Shown in pieces: positions 1 through 7,543 of a stretch of 64,000 bases of DNA (within the stretch, counting starts at the first letter, position 1; each line of letters opens with the position of its first letter). The position numbers and the translations under genes are program-made. The notes under the pieces were generated by a model. It saw only the letters and a list, made by a program, of their open reading frames with translations. It had not been told where the DNA came from and did not search any database. This DNA is from Prevotella sp. P5-92 (GTDB taxonomy: Bacteria; Bacteroidota; Bacteroidia; Bacteroidales; Bacteroidaceae): positions 59,999-123,998 of the forward strand of contig NZ_NPJG01000023.1 in assembly GCF_002251245.1 (NCBI RefSeq). Reading direction: 5' to 3'.

Positions 1-168
1 CACAATATCTCTGCCGACTATCTCGACCGTAAGGGACAAAAGAAAGCTAAGGCTTACTACAACCACGACCATACCCACACCTCGTTCAAGGGTGCGCAAC
101 TCAACGCTAAGAGCGTGGCAAAGGGCCTAAAGGATATCCGTTCTTCGTTGGCTGAATACTTGAAATAA
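1..168 (+). CDS. SGNH-type esterase, C-terminal end only (rhamnogalacturonan acetylesterase-like)
   Basis: The frame is open from the first base of the window and ends in TAA after 55 codons; the start lies to the left. The tail contains D-H-T-H followed by a Ser-Phe-Lys-Gly-Ala pattern, which matches the last block (DxxH, catalytic Asp and His) of SGNH/GDSL rhamnogalacturonan acetylesterases. Such enzymes remove acetyl groups from the rhamnogalacturonan-I backbone. The nearby rhamnose and pectin genes fit this. The catalytic Ser block cannot be seen, so the family is inferred from the tail and the context. Confidence 0.6.
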   Translation, partial: HNISADYLDRKGQKKAKAYYNHDHTHTSFKGAQLNAKSVAKGLKDIRSSLAEYLK

Positions 169-257
169 GAAGATATATGAAATAAAAAACATTTGACTAT
201 AGCAGCTTTGACACACGTCACCTTTGCTCAGTAGCATTCCCTTGCTACAAAATATAG

Positions 258-295
258 AGCGGCACAGGACTCAAGTCCCTGTGCCGCTTTTTTTT
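258..295 (+). terminator. Rho-independent terminator
   Basis: Arms AGCGGCACAGGACT and AGTCCCTGTGCCGCT pair with one bulged base and a 2-base loop, followed by eight T. It closes the transcript of the partial esterase. Confidence 0.9.
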
Positions 296-448
296 ACCCT
301 TAATATGTATTGTGCATTACTTTAAAATACAACTGTTGACAACATGAACATTTGTGATACATAACGGCAGAATGAGCGCCGCCAAGTGCGACAATTGCGC
401 TTTCAAGAACTGTGGGTGTATAAAATAACGTACACGTTGCCGTCGCTG

Positions 449-1186
449 TCAAATCATCATCACCGTCATCGAGACGTCATCTACAGGACGATCGTTGCGG
501 CCAGTGGCTACGTTCTGTATCGTCTCCACTACATCGAGTCCTTCCTCCACTTCGCCAAACACCGTATATTGGTTATCGAGAAACGGCGTGCCGCCGATTG
601 TGGTGTAGGCCTGCACCTGCTCGTCGGTAAACTTCGGTGCGCCTTGTTCGGCAGTGATGGCATGCGTCTGGGCGATGAGGTCGTCTTGCAGTTCCTGAAG
701 GGCGGCACGGTCGCGGTTGCGACGCAACTCCATGATCTTCGACTTGTTTTCGGCCACAAGCCTGTTAAACACGGCCTGTTCCTGCTGCATGGCCATCTGC
801 CTCTCCATCTGCTTTAGTTCAGCTGGCTTGTATGTCTTTCCCCATACGATATAAAACTGGCTGCCGCTGCTCTCCCTCTCGGGGTTCACCTCGTCTCCGG
901 TGCGTGCGGCACTCAGTGCGCCACGCTTGTGGAACAGTTGCGGGAACACAAATTCTGCGGGGATGGTGTAGTCGGGACCGCCTGTGCCCAGGTTCTTTCC
1001 TGCCGGTGCACCTTTGGAGTCTGGGTCGCCGCCTTGTATCATAAAGTCCTTGATTACACGGTGGAACAGCGTCCCGTCGAAATATCCCTCTTTAGCGAGT
1101 TTCACAAAGTTGTCACGATGACGTGGTGTCTCGTCATAAAGGCGCACGATGATGTCGCCTAATGAAGTCTGAATTTTTACTCTCAC
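449..1186 (-). CDS. Cyclophilin-type peptidylprolyl cis-trans isomerase
   Basis: This 245-residue protein should catalyse cis-trans isomerisation of Xaa-Pro bonds and help protein folding. The cyclophilin core is clear: an N-terminal TSLGDIIVRLYDETP strand pair, FHRVIKDFMIQGGDP (residues ~41-55, with the active-site Arg and Phe), and GSQFYIVWG near residue 110. A charged, Gln/Arg-rich helical insert of about 60 residues (~120-180) splits the fold before FGEVEEGLDVVETI. No signal peptide is visible, so it is probably cytoplasmic. Its promoter lies inside the repeat immediately upstream (1221-1252). It is a single-gene unit with no obvious link to the rhamnose genes. Confidence 0.92.
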   Translation of the reverse strand: MRVKIQTSLGDIIVRLYDETPRHRDNFVKLAKEGYFDGTLFHRVIKDFMIQGGDPDSKGAPAGKNLGTGGPDYTIPAEFVFPQLFHKRGALSAARTGDEVNPERESSGSQFYIVWGKTYKPAELKQMERQMAMQQEQAVFNRLVAENKSKIMELRRNRDRAALQELQDDLIAQTHAITAEQGAPKFTDEQVQAYTTIGGTPFLDNQYTVFGEVEEGLDVVETIQNVATGRNDRPVDDVSMTVMMI

Positions 1187-1219
1187 GATAATTTTCCTTT
1201 TTTAGTTTCAAATATTTTT

Positions 1220-1456
1220 GCAAAGGTAATGCAAATCGAGTGCAAAATCAACAAGCTTGCTTGATTGTTTTGCCGAGATGTAGCTTACCTTATGCAAAGG
1301 TAATGCAAATCGAGTGCAAAATCAACAAGCTTGATTGATTGTTTTGCCGAACCGATGGAGCAGCGAGTGAAGAGCCGAGCTTACTCGAGCTATTCCGAGT
1401 CGCGACAGAGGTCGACGAAGTCAAATGTAGCTTACCTTATGCAAAGGTAATGCTTT
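1220..1456. repeat. Interspersed promoter-bearing repeat, copy 1 (one short and one full unit)
   Basis: A short unit (about 1220-1290) and a full unit (about 1291-1456) are in tandem. Both begin GCAAAGGTAATGCAAATCG and end TGTAGCTTACCTTATG; the short unit lacks the ~90 bp middle. The full unit is repeated in inverted orientation at 12268-12433. The rest of the intergenic stretch (1457-1634) holds nothing recognisable apart from A/T-rich sequence. Confidence 0.85.
1221..1252 (-). promoter_or_regulatory. Bacteroidota-type promoter for the cyclophilin gene, inside a repeat
   Basis: On the minus strand GTTG is followed by 20 bases and TACCTTTG (-7 box, + strand 1221-1228). The predicted start of transcription is about 28 bases before the ATG at 1186. 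The same -7 box recurs at 1295-1302 and 1442-1449 in the repeat. Confidence 0.6.
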
Positions 1457-1634
1457 TCTTTTTGTTATGCAAGTTTTTGGGTGACAATCACAAAAGATAT
1501 GTGTTTTTTCGACACTCTCGACTAATTCCTCATTCTCATCAACAGACAAGAGAGAGAAATCCCTACAGCATGTGGTGTGGTTGCCACGGCTGTAGGGATT
1601 CTCAAATAATAAACCCTTTATCTTTTTACCTTAT

Positions 1635-1952
1635 TTAATCCATGTGGAACAGTTCGTCAAGAGGGATGCTGACAGGCGAGTTGTCGGGATTTACTTCCAT
1701 GATATCAGCCATCATGTCCCACCAACGCTGGGTGATGGGGTCAACATCGGTGGTGTCTTGACTGTTGGTGTCCTTGTCGCATTTCTGTACGGCAAAGAGA
1801 ATGTTGGTGTCGCGATCCCAGAAGATGCTGTAGTCGCTGACGCCTTGGTCTTTTATCATCTGTTTTAGCTCTGGCCATATTGCTGCATGGCGCTTGGCGT
1901 ATTCCTCTTCGCATCCAGGCTTGAGGTACATCTTAAATGCAAATCTTCTCAT
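1635..1952 (-). CDS. rhaM: L-rhamnose mutarotase
   Basis: This 105-residue protein interconverts the alpha and beta anomers of L-rhamnose, supplying the form used by the isomerase. The length matches the family (~104 residues). Family features are visible: the N-terminal KMYLKPGCEEEYAKRHAAIWPEL with the catalytic-region His, YSIFWD in the middle and QRWWDMMADIMEVN near the end. It is the last gene of the minus-strand rhamnose operon after rhaT, separated from it by 167 bp that contain an 11-bp tandem repeat and a hairpin. Confidence 0.95.
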   Translation of the reverse strand: MRRFAFKMYLKPGCEEEYAKRHAAIWPELKQMIKDQGVSDYSIFWDRDTNILFAVQKCDKDTNSQDTTDVDPITQRWWDMMADIMEVNPDNSPVSIPLDELFHMD

Positions 1953-1985
1953 TGTTCAATTTTTTTGTTCGTTTTAAGGAATATT

Positions 1986-2040
1986 GCGGTGGTTTCGCGG
2001 CGGTTTCGCGGCGGTTACGTGGTGGTTTCGTGAAGGTTTC
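1986..2040. repeat. 11-bp tandem repeat, five units
   Basis: Five units of the form GYGGYGGTTTC run without gaps (GCGGTGGTTTC, GCGGCGGTTTC, GCGGCGGTTAC, GTGGTGGTTTC, GTGAAGGTTTC). They lie between rhaT and rhaM and abut the hairpin at 2050-2070. Confidence 0.8.
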
Positions 2041-2049
2041 GCAGCGGGC

Positions 2050-2070
2050 GGTCTTACATGAAGTAAGACC
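2050..2070. repeat. Small hairpin GGTCTTAC/GTAAGACC, shared with 63671-63691
   Basis: The 8-bp arms have a 5-base loop. The same arms, also with a 5-base loop, occur next to G/C-rich sequence at the far right of the window. There is no T-run, so it may be an RNA processing or stability element, or part of an interspersed repeat. Confidence 0.5.
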
Positions 2071-2119
2071 CTACATCAGCGGGCATTGGAGCCACCATCG
2101 CCTCATTGTCAACTAACTA

Positions 2120-3154
2120 CTATATCATCTGCGGAAGGAAGCAGGATAGGACGAGGACGGCAATACCGACTACGAGCACTGTGATGGTCTTGCGTGAACA
2201 GCCTTGCCACTCCTTGAGGATGATGCCCCAGACGTTAGAGAACACTACGTTGAGAGCCATGAGTATGCAGAAGGATAGGGTCATCAGTGTAGGCGACTCG
2301 GTGAGGAAGCCCTTGCCGAGCGACAGACCGAAGAACTGACTGTACCACAGACCGCCAGCAAGGAGACAGAAGAGGGCGTTGTTGCCCCATACCGAGCCCT
2401 TGCTATAGTCGCCCCATGTGTTGTTGCGGCTGTTTTGCCAGAAACAATAGACGGCATTGGTGAGGAATCCGCCCACGGTGACAAGCAGCGTGGCGGGAAG
2501 GGTCTTGTACATGTCAGGCGTAAGCTCGCCGAAGTTGATGTCGGCTCCGAAGGCAAGACCTACGTTGAAACATCCGCTCATGAATCCTGCAAGCAGGGCT
2601 ATGGCGAGTCCCTTGGGGAAGTTGAAGTCCTTGACGGCAGCTCTCTTCTCCTCTTCGGACAGGGAGGCAGACTTCATGCTGCCCGCAACGCCAATAATAG
2701 CGATGCCTAAGAGTGTTACCAACACTCCGGCGATGACAGAAAACGTAAGAGAGGAAAGGGCATCCTGTTCGGGGAAGAAGAGGTTGAGGAGTACGGGACC
2801 CATCACGGTGCCGAGTCCTGCACATGTGCCAAGGGCTATGCTTTGACCCAAAGCTACTCCGAGATAACGCATAGAGAGGCCGAAGGTGAGTCCGCCAACA
2901 CCCCACAACATACCGAAGACGACGGTCATGAGGATGTTGAAAGAGTTGTCGGAAGAGAACAGTTCAGCGAGTGAGTGTCCTGCCGGCACTGCGAGCAACG
3001 CTCCCAGCAGCGGTAGGAGAAGCCATGCGAAGACTCCTTGTACAATCCAGTAGCTCTCCCAACTCCAGTCTTTGATCCTGTTGATGGGCACGTAGCAACT
3101 GCTTTGACAGAAGGCTCCGATGGCTATTATTATTAGACCGAGTATGATATCCAT
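2120..3154 (-). CDS. rhaT: L-rhamnose-proton symporter
   Basis: This 344-residue inner-membrane protein, the same length as the enterobacterial RhaT, should import L-rhamnose with protons. The sequence is a string of about ten hydrophobic segments, starting with IILGLIIIAIGAFCQSSCYVPI at the N-terminus and ending with ITVLVVGIAVLVLSCF. Characteristic stretches include KDWSWESYWIVQG (residues ~28-40) and SMRYLGVALGQSIALG (~115-130). Its start lies 5 bp after the rhaI stop, so the two are co-transcribed. In this organism it is probably the route by which rhamnose released from pectin enters the cell. Confidence 0.95.
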   Translation of the reverse strand: MDIILGLIIIAIGAFCQSSCYVPINRIKDWSWESYWIVQGVFAWLLLPLLGALLAVPAGHSLAELFSSDNSFNILMTVVFGMLWGVGGLTFGLSMRYLGVALGQSIALGTCAGLGTVMGPVLLNLFFPEQDALSSLTFSVIAGVLVTLLGIAIIGVAGSMKSASLSEEEKRAAVKDFNFPKGLAIALLAGFMSGCFNVGLAFGADINFGELTPDMYKTLPATLLVTVGGFLTNAVYCFWQNSRNNTWGDYSKGSVWGNNALFCLLAGGLWYSQFFGLSLGKGFLTESPTLMTLSFCILMALNVVFSNVWGIILKEWQGCSRKTITVLVVGIAVLVLSCFLPQMI

Positions 3155-3159
3155 TGTGA

Positions 3160-4413
3160 TTATCCTCGTTTCGAGAGAACCTCGTTTTCGTATTTCTCTA
3201 CCTCAGCGATGAATGTCTCGCCAACAGGAATGTTGTTCTTGAGGTTGAAATAGTCGTAAACAGCACCGAACGGCAGGGTCTTCTCTTCCTCAAGGAGGGC
3301 AAGACGCTGGAAGAGTTTGCCTTCGTCCTCGTACTTGCGCAGGAGGTCGAGAGGCTCGAGGAAGGCCTGGAGCAGAGACTTCTGTGCAGCGCGTACACCG
3401 ATGATGTAGGCTCCGATGCGGTTGATGGAGGCGTCGAAATAGTCGAGACCGATATGGCAGTGGTCGAGGGCATTGGCGCGTACCATCTCCGAGAAGAGGT
3501 TGCGGGTGTTGTCGTCGAAGAGTGTGACATGATCGGAATCCCAGTGCATGGGGCGAGACACGTGAAGCATGAGCTCAGGAACGAAGAGTAGCAGCGAAGG
3601 GATGGCGTCGGCGACGTTCTCCGTCTGCTCATAGTGGCCTGTGTCGAGGGTGTAGATGACATTGTTCTTTGAGCAGTAGCCAGCATAGAAGTCGTGTGAA
3701 CCTACGGTGTATGCCTCAAGGCCGATACCGAACAGCTTTGCCTCAAGACAAGGTTTCATGTTTGGCAGGTCCTCGGCAAGGATCTCATCGAGGCTCTCCT
3801 TGAGGATCTGACGATAGCGATGACGCTCTACGGTGAGGTCTTTCGAGCCGTCGTGAACCCATATGTTCATGATACATGGATCGCCCTGAGCCTTACCCAT
3901 TGCCTCGGCGATGTGGCGGCAACGCTTAGTGTGCTCAATCCAGAAGTCGCGTATGGCTTTGTCGGGATTTGACAATGTGAGGTTGCCGCTCTTTGGATGA
4001 GAGAATGAGGTGGAGTTGAAGTCAAGCTTCATGTCGTGCTCCTTTGCCCAGTCAATCCATCCCTGGAAGTGCTCTACGCCTACCTGGTCGCGATCGACGA
4101 ACTTTCCGCCAAACTCGCCATAAATCTCGTGGAGGTTAAGACGGTAGGTGCCGGCGAGCAGTGACTGTACCTTGTCGATGTCCTGACGGAGCTCTTCGAT
4201 GTTGCGAGCCTTGCCAGGATAGTTCCCTGTGGTCTGGATGCCGCCCGATGCTGCCGCGCCGCTTTCGAAGCCAACGACATCGTCAGCCTGCCAACAATGC
4301 AGCGAGATGGGGGTTTTCTGTAAAGTCTCGATAGCCTTGTCGGTATCAACACCAAGAGCTGCATAACGCTCCTTGGCAATCTCATAGTTCTTAAGGATTA
4401 ATTCTTCTTTCAT
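3160..4413 (-). CDS. rhaI: L-rhamnose isomerase
   Basis: This 417-residue cytoplasmic enzyme (family length ~419) converts L-rhamnose to L-rhamnulose with divalent metal. Family signatures are visible: ISLHCWQADDVVGFE (residues ~36-50), DFNSTSFSHPKSG (~131-143), IWVHDGSKD (~184-192) and TLDTGHYEQTENVADAIPSLL (~255-275). The last two carry Asp and His residues typical of the metal site. It is the second gene of the operon, 75 bp after rhaB and 5 bp before rhaT. The equivalent gene is named rhaA in enterobacteria. Confidence 0.96.
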   Translation of the reverse strand: MKEELILKNYEIAKERYAALGVDTDKAIETLQKTPISLHCWQADDVVGFESGAAASGGIQTTGNYPGKARNIEELRQDIDKVQSLLAGTYRLNLHEIYGEFGGKFVDRDQVGVEHFQGWIDWAKEHDMKLDFNSTSFSHPKSGNLTLSNPDKAIRDFWIEHTKRCRHIAEAMGKAQGDPCIMNIWVHDGSKDLTVERHRYRQILKESLDEILAEDLPNMKPCLEAKLFGIGLEAYTVGSHDFYAGYCSKNNVIYTLDTGHYEQTENVADAIPSLLLFVPELMLHVSRPMHWDSDHVTLFDDNTRNLFSEMVRANALDHCHIGLDYFDASINRIGAYIIGVRAAQKSLLQAFLEPLDLLRKYEDEGKLFQRLALLEEEKTLPFGAVYDYFNLKNNIPVGETFIAEVEKYENEVLSKRG

Positions 4414-4488
4414 ATTTATGTCTTTGATTTAATGTTAATGCTTTATTATAATCACTCAATTTCTTGAACTTCAAAGGAAACGTCTTCC

Positions 4489-5964
4489 TTAACTCTTAAT
4501 CATATTCATAAACTTCTCGTATGCCTCGTCCCACAAAGCCTTGTCTTTTGGCTCAAAGCGGCGCATTTCGATAGACTGGGCGATAATCTTGCGCATGTCC
4601 CAGATGTCCCTTACTGAGCCGGATGCCTTTGCCTGGAGCATGATATTGCCGATGGCGGTGCCTTCCTGTGGACCTGCCAACACGGTGACGCCGCAACTGT
4701 CGGCCGTGGCTTGGTTGAGGTAGTTGTTGAGCGAGCCGCCGCCGATGATATGGAGGATGTCGATGTCGAAGTCGGCAAACTCTTTCAGCCATGTGAATAC
4801 CTGACGATAGCGCAGTGCGAGGCTATCGAAGATGCAACGGCATTGTGCCGCGTAGCCTTCAGGTACGGGCTGCGAGGTTCGCTTGCAATAGCTGCGTATG
4901 GCCTCGGTCATCGATGATGGGTTGGCAAACGCGGCATCGTCGGGGTTGATGAGGCTGACAAAAGCCGGTTGCTTCATAGCTTCTGCTTGTAGCTCTGAAT
5001 GAGACTTAGGGGCATCGGCCCATTCCTTGCGGCAACGCTCGTAGATCCACATGCCACAAATATTTTTCAAGAAGCGTGTGGTGCCGTCGATGCCGCCCTC
5101 GTTGGTGAAGTTGAGGTCGAAGCTGTGGCTGTTGATTATGGCGTGGCGAGTCTCGATGCCCATGAGACTCCATGTGCCGGAGCTGAGGTAGGCGAACTTC
5201 TCGTTGGCGGCGGGGACTGCGGCTACGGCACTTGCCGTGTCGTGACCAGCCACGGCGATTACGGGTACAGCCTCCAGTCCTGTCATTCTCTGCACCTCTT
5301 CAGTGATGGTGCCGATGATGGTGGCGGGAGCCGTCATGACGCCGAAATGCTCTCTATTAAGTCCGAGGCTCTCGACGAGTGTGGCGTCGAGGTCGCCGGT
5401 CTTGGGATTGAGGATCTGCGAGGTTGAAGCCACAGTATATTCGCAAATGGCGTTGCCGGTGAGCATATAGCTTAGGGCGTCGGGGATGAACAGTATTTTC
5501 TCTGCATTCTCCAGGGCGGTGTTGCCCGCCTTGCGCATGGCATAGATTTGGAACAGCGAGTTGAAGTTCATGAACTGGATGCCAGTCTTGTCGTACACAG
5601 TCTGACGGTCGATCTTCTCGTCGAAATACTGCTGCATGATGCCCTCGGTGTGAGGATCGCGGTAAGCCATAGGATTGCGCAGTATGGCGTTGTCCTTTCC
5701 TACATATACGAAGTCGCATCCCCAGGTGTCGATACCGATACTTGTAATTTTTAGGCCGCGTTGTGCAACGAGTTTCAGTCCCTTGATGATCTCGTTATAC
5801 AGGGCGAAGATGTCCCAGTAGAAGTGTCCTCCAGTCTCGATGATGGCATTGTCGAAACGAGTCAGTTCTTCCAGCTCAAGTTTGCCGTCGGTGATGCTTC
5901 CTATTATGGTTCGTCCGCTGGTGGCACCGAGATCAACAGCGAAATAGTAACTTCTTTGATTCAT
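4489..5964 (-). CDS. rhaB: Rhamnulokinase
   Basis: This 491-residue FGGY-family sugar kinase phosphorylates L-rhamnulose to rhamnulose-1-phosphate with ATP. The phosphate loop DLGATSGRTIIG is at residues 11-22, GIDTWGCDFVYV is near 79-90, the second nucleotide motif SSGTWSLMGIE near 262-272 and HIIGGGSLNNYLNQ near 404-417. It is the promoter-proximal gene of the operon. The next pathway enzyme, rhamnulose-1-phosphate aldolase, is not in the window. Start: ATG at 5964, preceded by a good -7 box. Confidence 0.96.
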   Translation of the reverse strand: MNQRSYYFAVDLGATSGRTIIGSITDGKLELEELTRFDNAIIETGGHFYWDIFALYNEIIKGLKLVAQRGLKITSIGIDTWGCDFVYVGKDNAILRNPMAYRDPHTEGIMQQYFDEKIDRQTVYDKTGIQFMNFNSLFQIYAMRKAGNTALENAEKILFIPDALSYMLTGNAICEYTVASTSQILNPKTGDLDATLVESLGLNREHFGVMTAPATIIGTITEEVQRMTGLEAVPVIAVAGHDTASAVAAVPAANEKFAYLSSGTWSLMGIETRHAIINSHSFDLNFTNEGGIDGTTRFLKNICGMWIYERCRKEWADAPKSHSELQAEAMKQPAFVSLINPDDAAFANPSSMTEAIRSYCKRTSQPVPEGYAAQCRCIFDSLALRYRQVFTWLKEFADFDIDILHIIGGGSLNNYLNQATADSCGVTVLAGPQEGTAIGNIMLQAKASGSVRDIWDMRKIIAQSIEMRRFEPKDKALWDEAYEKFMNMIKS

Positions 5965-6005
5965 TTTTTAGGTATTTGTTTTCTTCGATTTTTATTATTC
6001 TGCTG

Positions 6006-6064
6006 CAAAGGTAGCTACAAAACCCGATACAAAACAAGGTTTTTTGATTTCCTTTCCTTGTTTT
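6006..6064 (-). promoter_or_regulatory. Promoter of the rhamnose operon with a candidate operator palindrome
   Basis: TACCTTTG (+ strand 6006-6013) is the -7 box 42 bp before rhaB. Just upstream the arms AAAACAAGG (6031-6039) and CCTTGTTTT (6056-6064) form a 9-bp inverted repeat with a 16-base gap that covers the -33 position. This would suit a repressor or activator that responds to rhamnose; the regulator gene is not in view. Confidence 0.6.
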
Positions 6065-6087
6065 TTGGCATTATCGAGTTTTTTGTG

Positions 6088-7344
6088 TTAGTTGCCGTCG
6101 GGTTTGGTTGTGTCGCTGACAGCAGCGGGATACCATTTGAAGGCAGAGAAGTTGTCGGGCTGTGCCGGGTCGAAGTCTTGCCAATCGGGTAGGATGTTGT
6201 CAGCAAGACCTGGCAGTTGGAGCTGTTTGATGCCCATGACGATCATCTTTGCCACCTCGTAGGCACCATAAGGATTGAAATGGGTGTTGTCGGCAAGGGC
6301 TTTGTCTTGTCCGGGCCATGTGCCAGCAGGATAGTGTACGAGCGAGAGCTTGCTGTTTTCGTATCCGAGTGTCTCGAAGAATGTGCGTGTCATGTCGTGG
6401 ATCTCTATTACGGGCACATGTTCCCTTTGTGCCACAGAGCGCATGGCGTCGGGATAGTCGCCGTGAGTCTCGATGATGTGGAGGTTGTCCTTGTCCCAAG
6501 CCCTTCGTTGTGTGGGTGTGCAGAAGACTATGTCAGCGCCTTTGGCTCTCACCTTATCTATAAATATCTTAAGGTTGTATTGGAAATTGTACCATGCACC
6601 AGCTCCGGCGCCTTTTTCTTTTTGGTCGTTGTGTCCGAACTCACAGAAGACATAATCGCCTTTTTTGAGTGTAGTGAGGATTTTTTCCAGTCGGTTGCCG
6701 GCGAGGAATGAGCCTGCGGTAAGTCCGCTCTCGGCATGGTTGGATATGGCTACATTGTTGCCAAACCATCGGGTGACCATCTGTCCCCACGAGGCGTAAG
6801 GCTCGCTGTTTTGGTCAACGACGGTAGAGTTGCCGCAGAGATAGACGGTACGCACGCCATCGGAGGCTGGCTGGATCTCGATAGAGGTGACGGCGGGGTT
6901 CTCGCCGTTGAATTCAAGTGTGAGGCGGTCGTCCCAGTTAAGGTAGTCGTGTTCACGTGGTTTGAGTCTAACGTTCATCTTCTCGTTGATATATGGCGAG
7001 CGTTTGTTTACCACGAAGGAGAAGGTCTGCAGTTCCTTTTTCTTTGTCTTGCAGTTTTCTATCATGAGGCGTCGTGACTCGGCTCTGACGCAGGTGACGG
7101 CGGGATGTTTCTTCGAGCCTAAGGTGACGGTGACGAGATAGTTGCCGTCGGGCACTTTTATAGAGAAATAGAATCCGTCGCCGTCTTTGCGGCTTTTAGT
7201 GTTGATGTCGTAACCATAGCCGATGGAGTCGTTGTATGTTGGTTGCGGTTTTGTGAGGTCGAATACCTTTGGCATTGCCTCTGACGTCATGGCTGCTGTT
7301 GCGAGAGCTGCCATAAGAAGGGTTTTTCTGATAATTGATTTCAT
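6088..7344 (-). CDS. Rhamnogalacturonan acetylesterase (CE12-type SGNH hydrolase)
   Basis: This 418-residue secreted esterase should remove acetyl groups from rhamnogalacturonan I. A signal peptide covers residues 1-23 (basic start, then LLMAALATAAMTSEA). Residues ~25-160 look like a beta-sandwich accessory domain, as in two-domain CE12 enzymes. The SGNH blocks follow: VYLCGNSTVVD (~167-177, Ser in GNS), a Gly near NHAESGLTAGS, FGHNDQKEKG (Asn) and DNTHFNPYGAYEVAKMI (the DxxH pair, ~355-371). It is adjacent to a GH105 and a PL26-like lyase on the same strand, which supports action on rhamnogalacturonan. A -7 box TAACTTTG lies at 7373-7380. Confidence 0.9.
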   Translation of the reverse strand: MKSIIRKTLLMAALATAAMTSEAMPKVFDLTKPQPTYNDSIGYGYDINTKSRKDGDGFYFSIKVPDGNYLVTVTLGSKKHPAVTCVRAESRRLMIENCKTKKKELQTFSFVVNKRSPYINEKMNVRLKPREHDYLNWDDRLTLEFNGENPAVTSIEIQPASDGVRTVYLCGNSTVVDQNSEPYASWGQMVTRWFGNNVAISNHAESGLTAGSFLAGNRLEKILTTLKKGDYVFCEFGHNDQKEKGAGAGAWYNFQYNLKIFIDKVRAKGADIVFCTPTQRRAWDKDNLHIIETHGDYPDAMRSVAQREHVPVIEIHDMTRTFFETLGYENSKLSLVHYPAGTWPGQDKALADNTHFNPYGAYEVAKMIVMGIKQLQLPGLADNILPDWQDFDPAQPDNFSAFKWYPAAVSDTTKPDGN

Positions 7345-7372
7345 TTTTTTTTAAATGATTGCTAATTTTTTG

Positions 7373-7435
7373 CAAAGTTAGCAGGAAAAAAATGAATCAA
7401 ACTGCAATTATTGTCCAAAAAACTATCTTTTTGGA
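7373..7435 (-). promoter_or_regulatory. Promoter region of the CE12 esterase with a palindrome
   Basis: TAACTTTG (+ strand 7373-7380) is a good -7 box 29 bp before the ATG. A TTTG lies 17 bases upstream, a little closer than usual. The arms TCCAAAAA (7414-7421) and TTTTTGGA (7428-7435) form a palindrome just upstream that could be an operator. Confidence 0.5.
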
Positions 7436-7483
7436 TGTTTTTTCAAATTTTCATTCAACTCTTAGGAGGTAGGGAAGAAAGGA

Positions 7484-7520
7484 GATATTTAGAAGTTAAG
7501 GAAGTTAACTTCTAAATATC
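7484..7520 (-). terminator. 16-bp perfect hairpin downstream of GH105
   Basis: The arms GATATTTAGAAGTTAA (7484-7499) and TTAACTTCTAAATATC (7505-7520) pair perfectly with a 5-base loop. The hairpin lies 24 bp past the GH105 stop on the minus strand. No T-run follows, so it may be a transcript-end or stability hairpin. The stem contains the GAAGTTAAGGAAGTTAA motif that is expanded at 53.3 and 56.5 kb. Confidence 0.5.
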
Positions 7521-7543
7521 CATGATTTGAGCTAAGCTCGTTT

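Noticed and set aside
169..448. A small gene in the gap after the partial esterase (a 143-codon frame at 386-817)
   Set aside because: The frame runs antisense through the cyclophilin gene; the gap itself holds only the terminator and A/T-rich sequence.
1339..1638. Two similar reading frames at 1339-1638 (+) and 11976-12386 (-) as a gene family
   Set aside because: They share only the part that lies in the interspersed repeat and diverge into unrelated sequence; neither has a plausible start.
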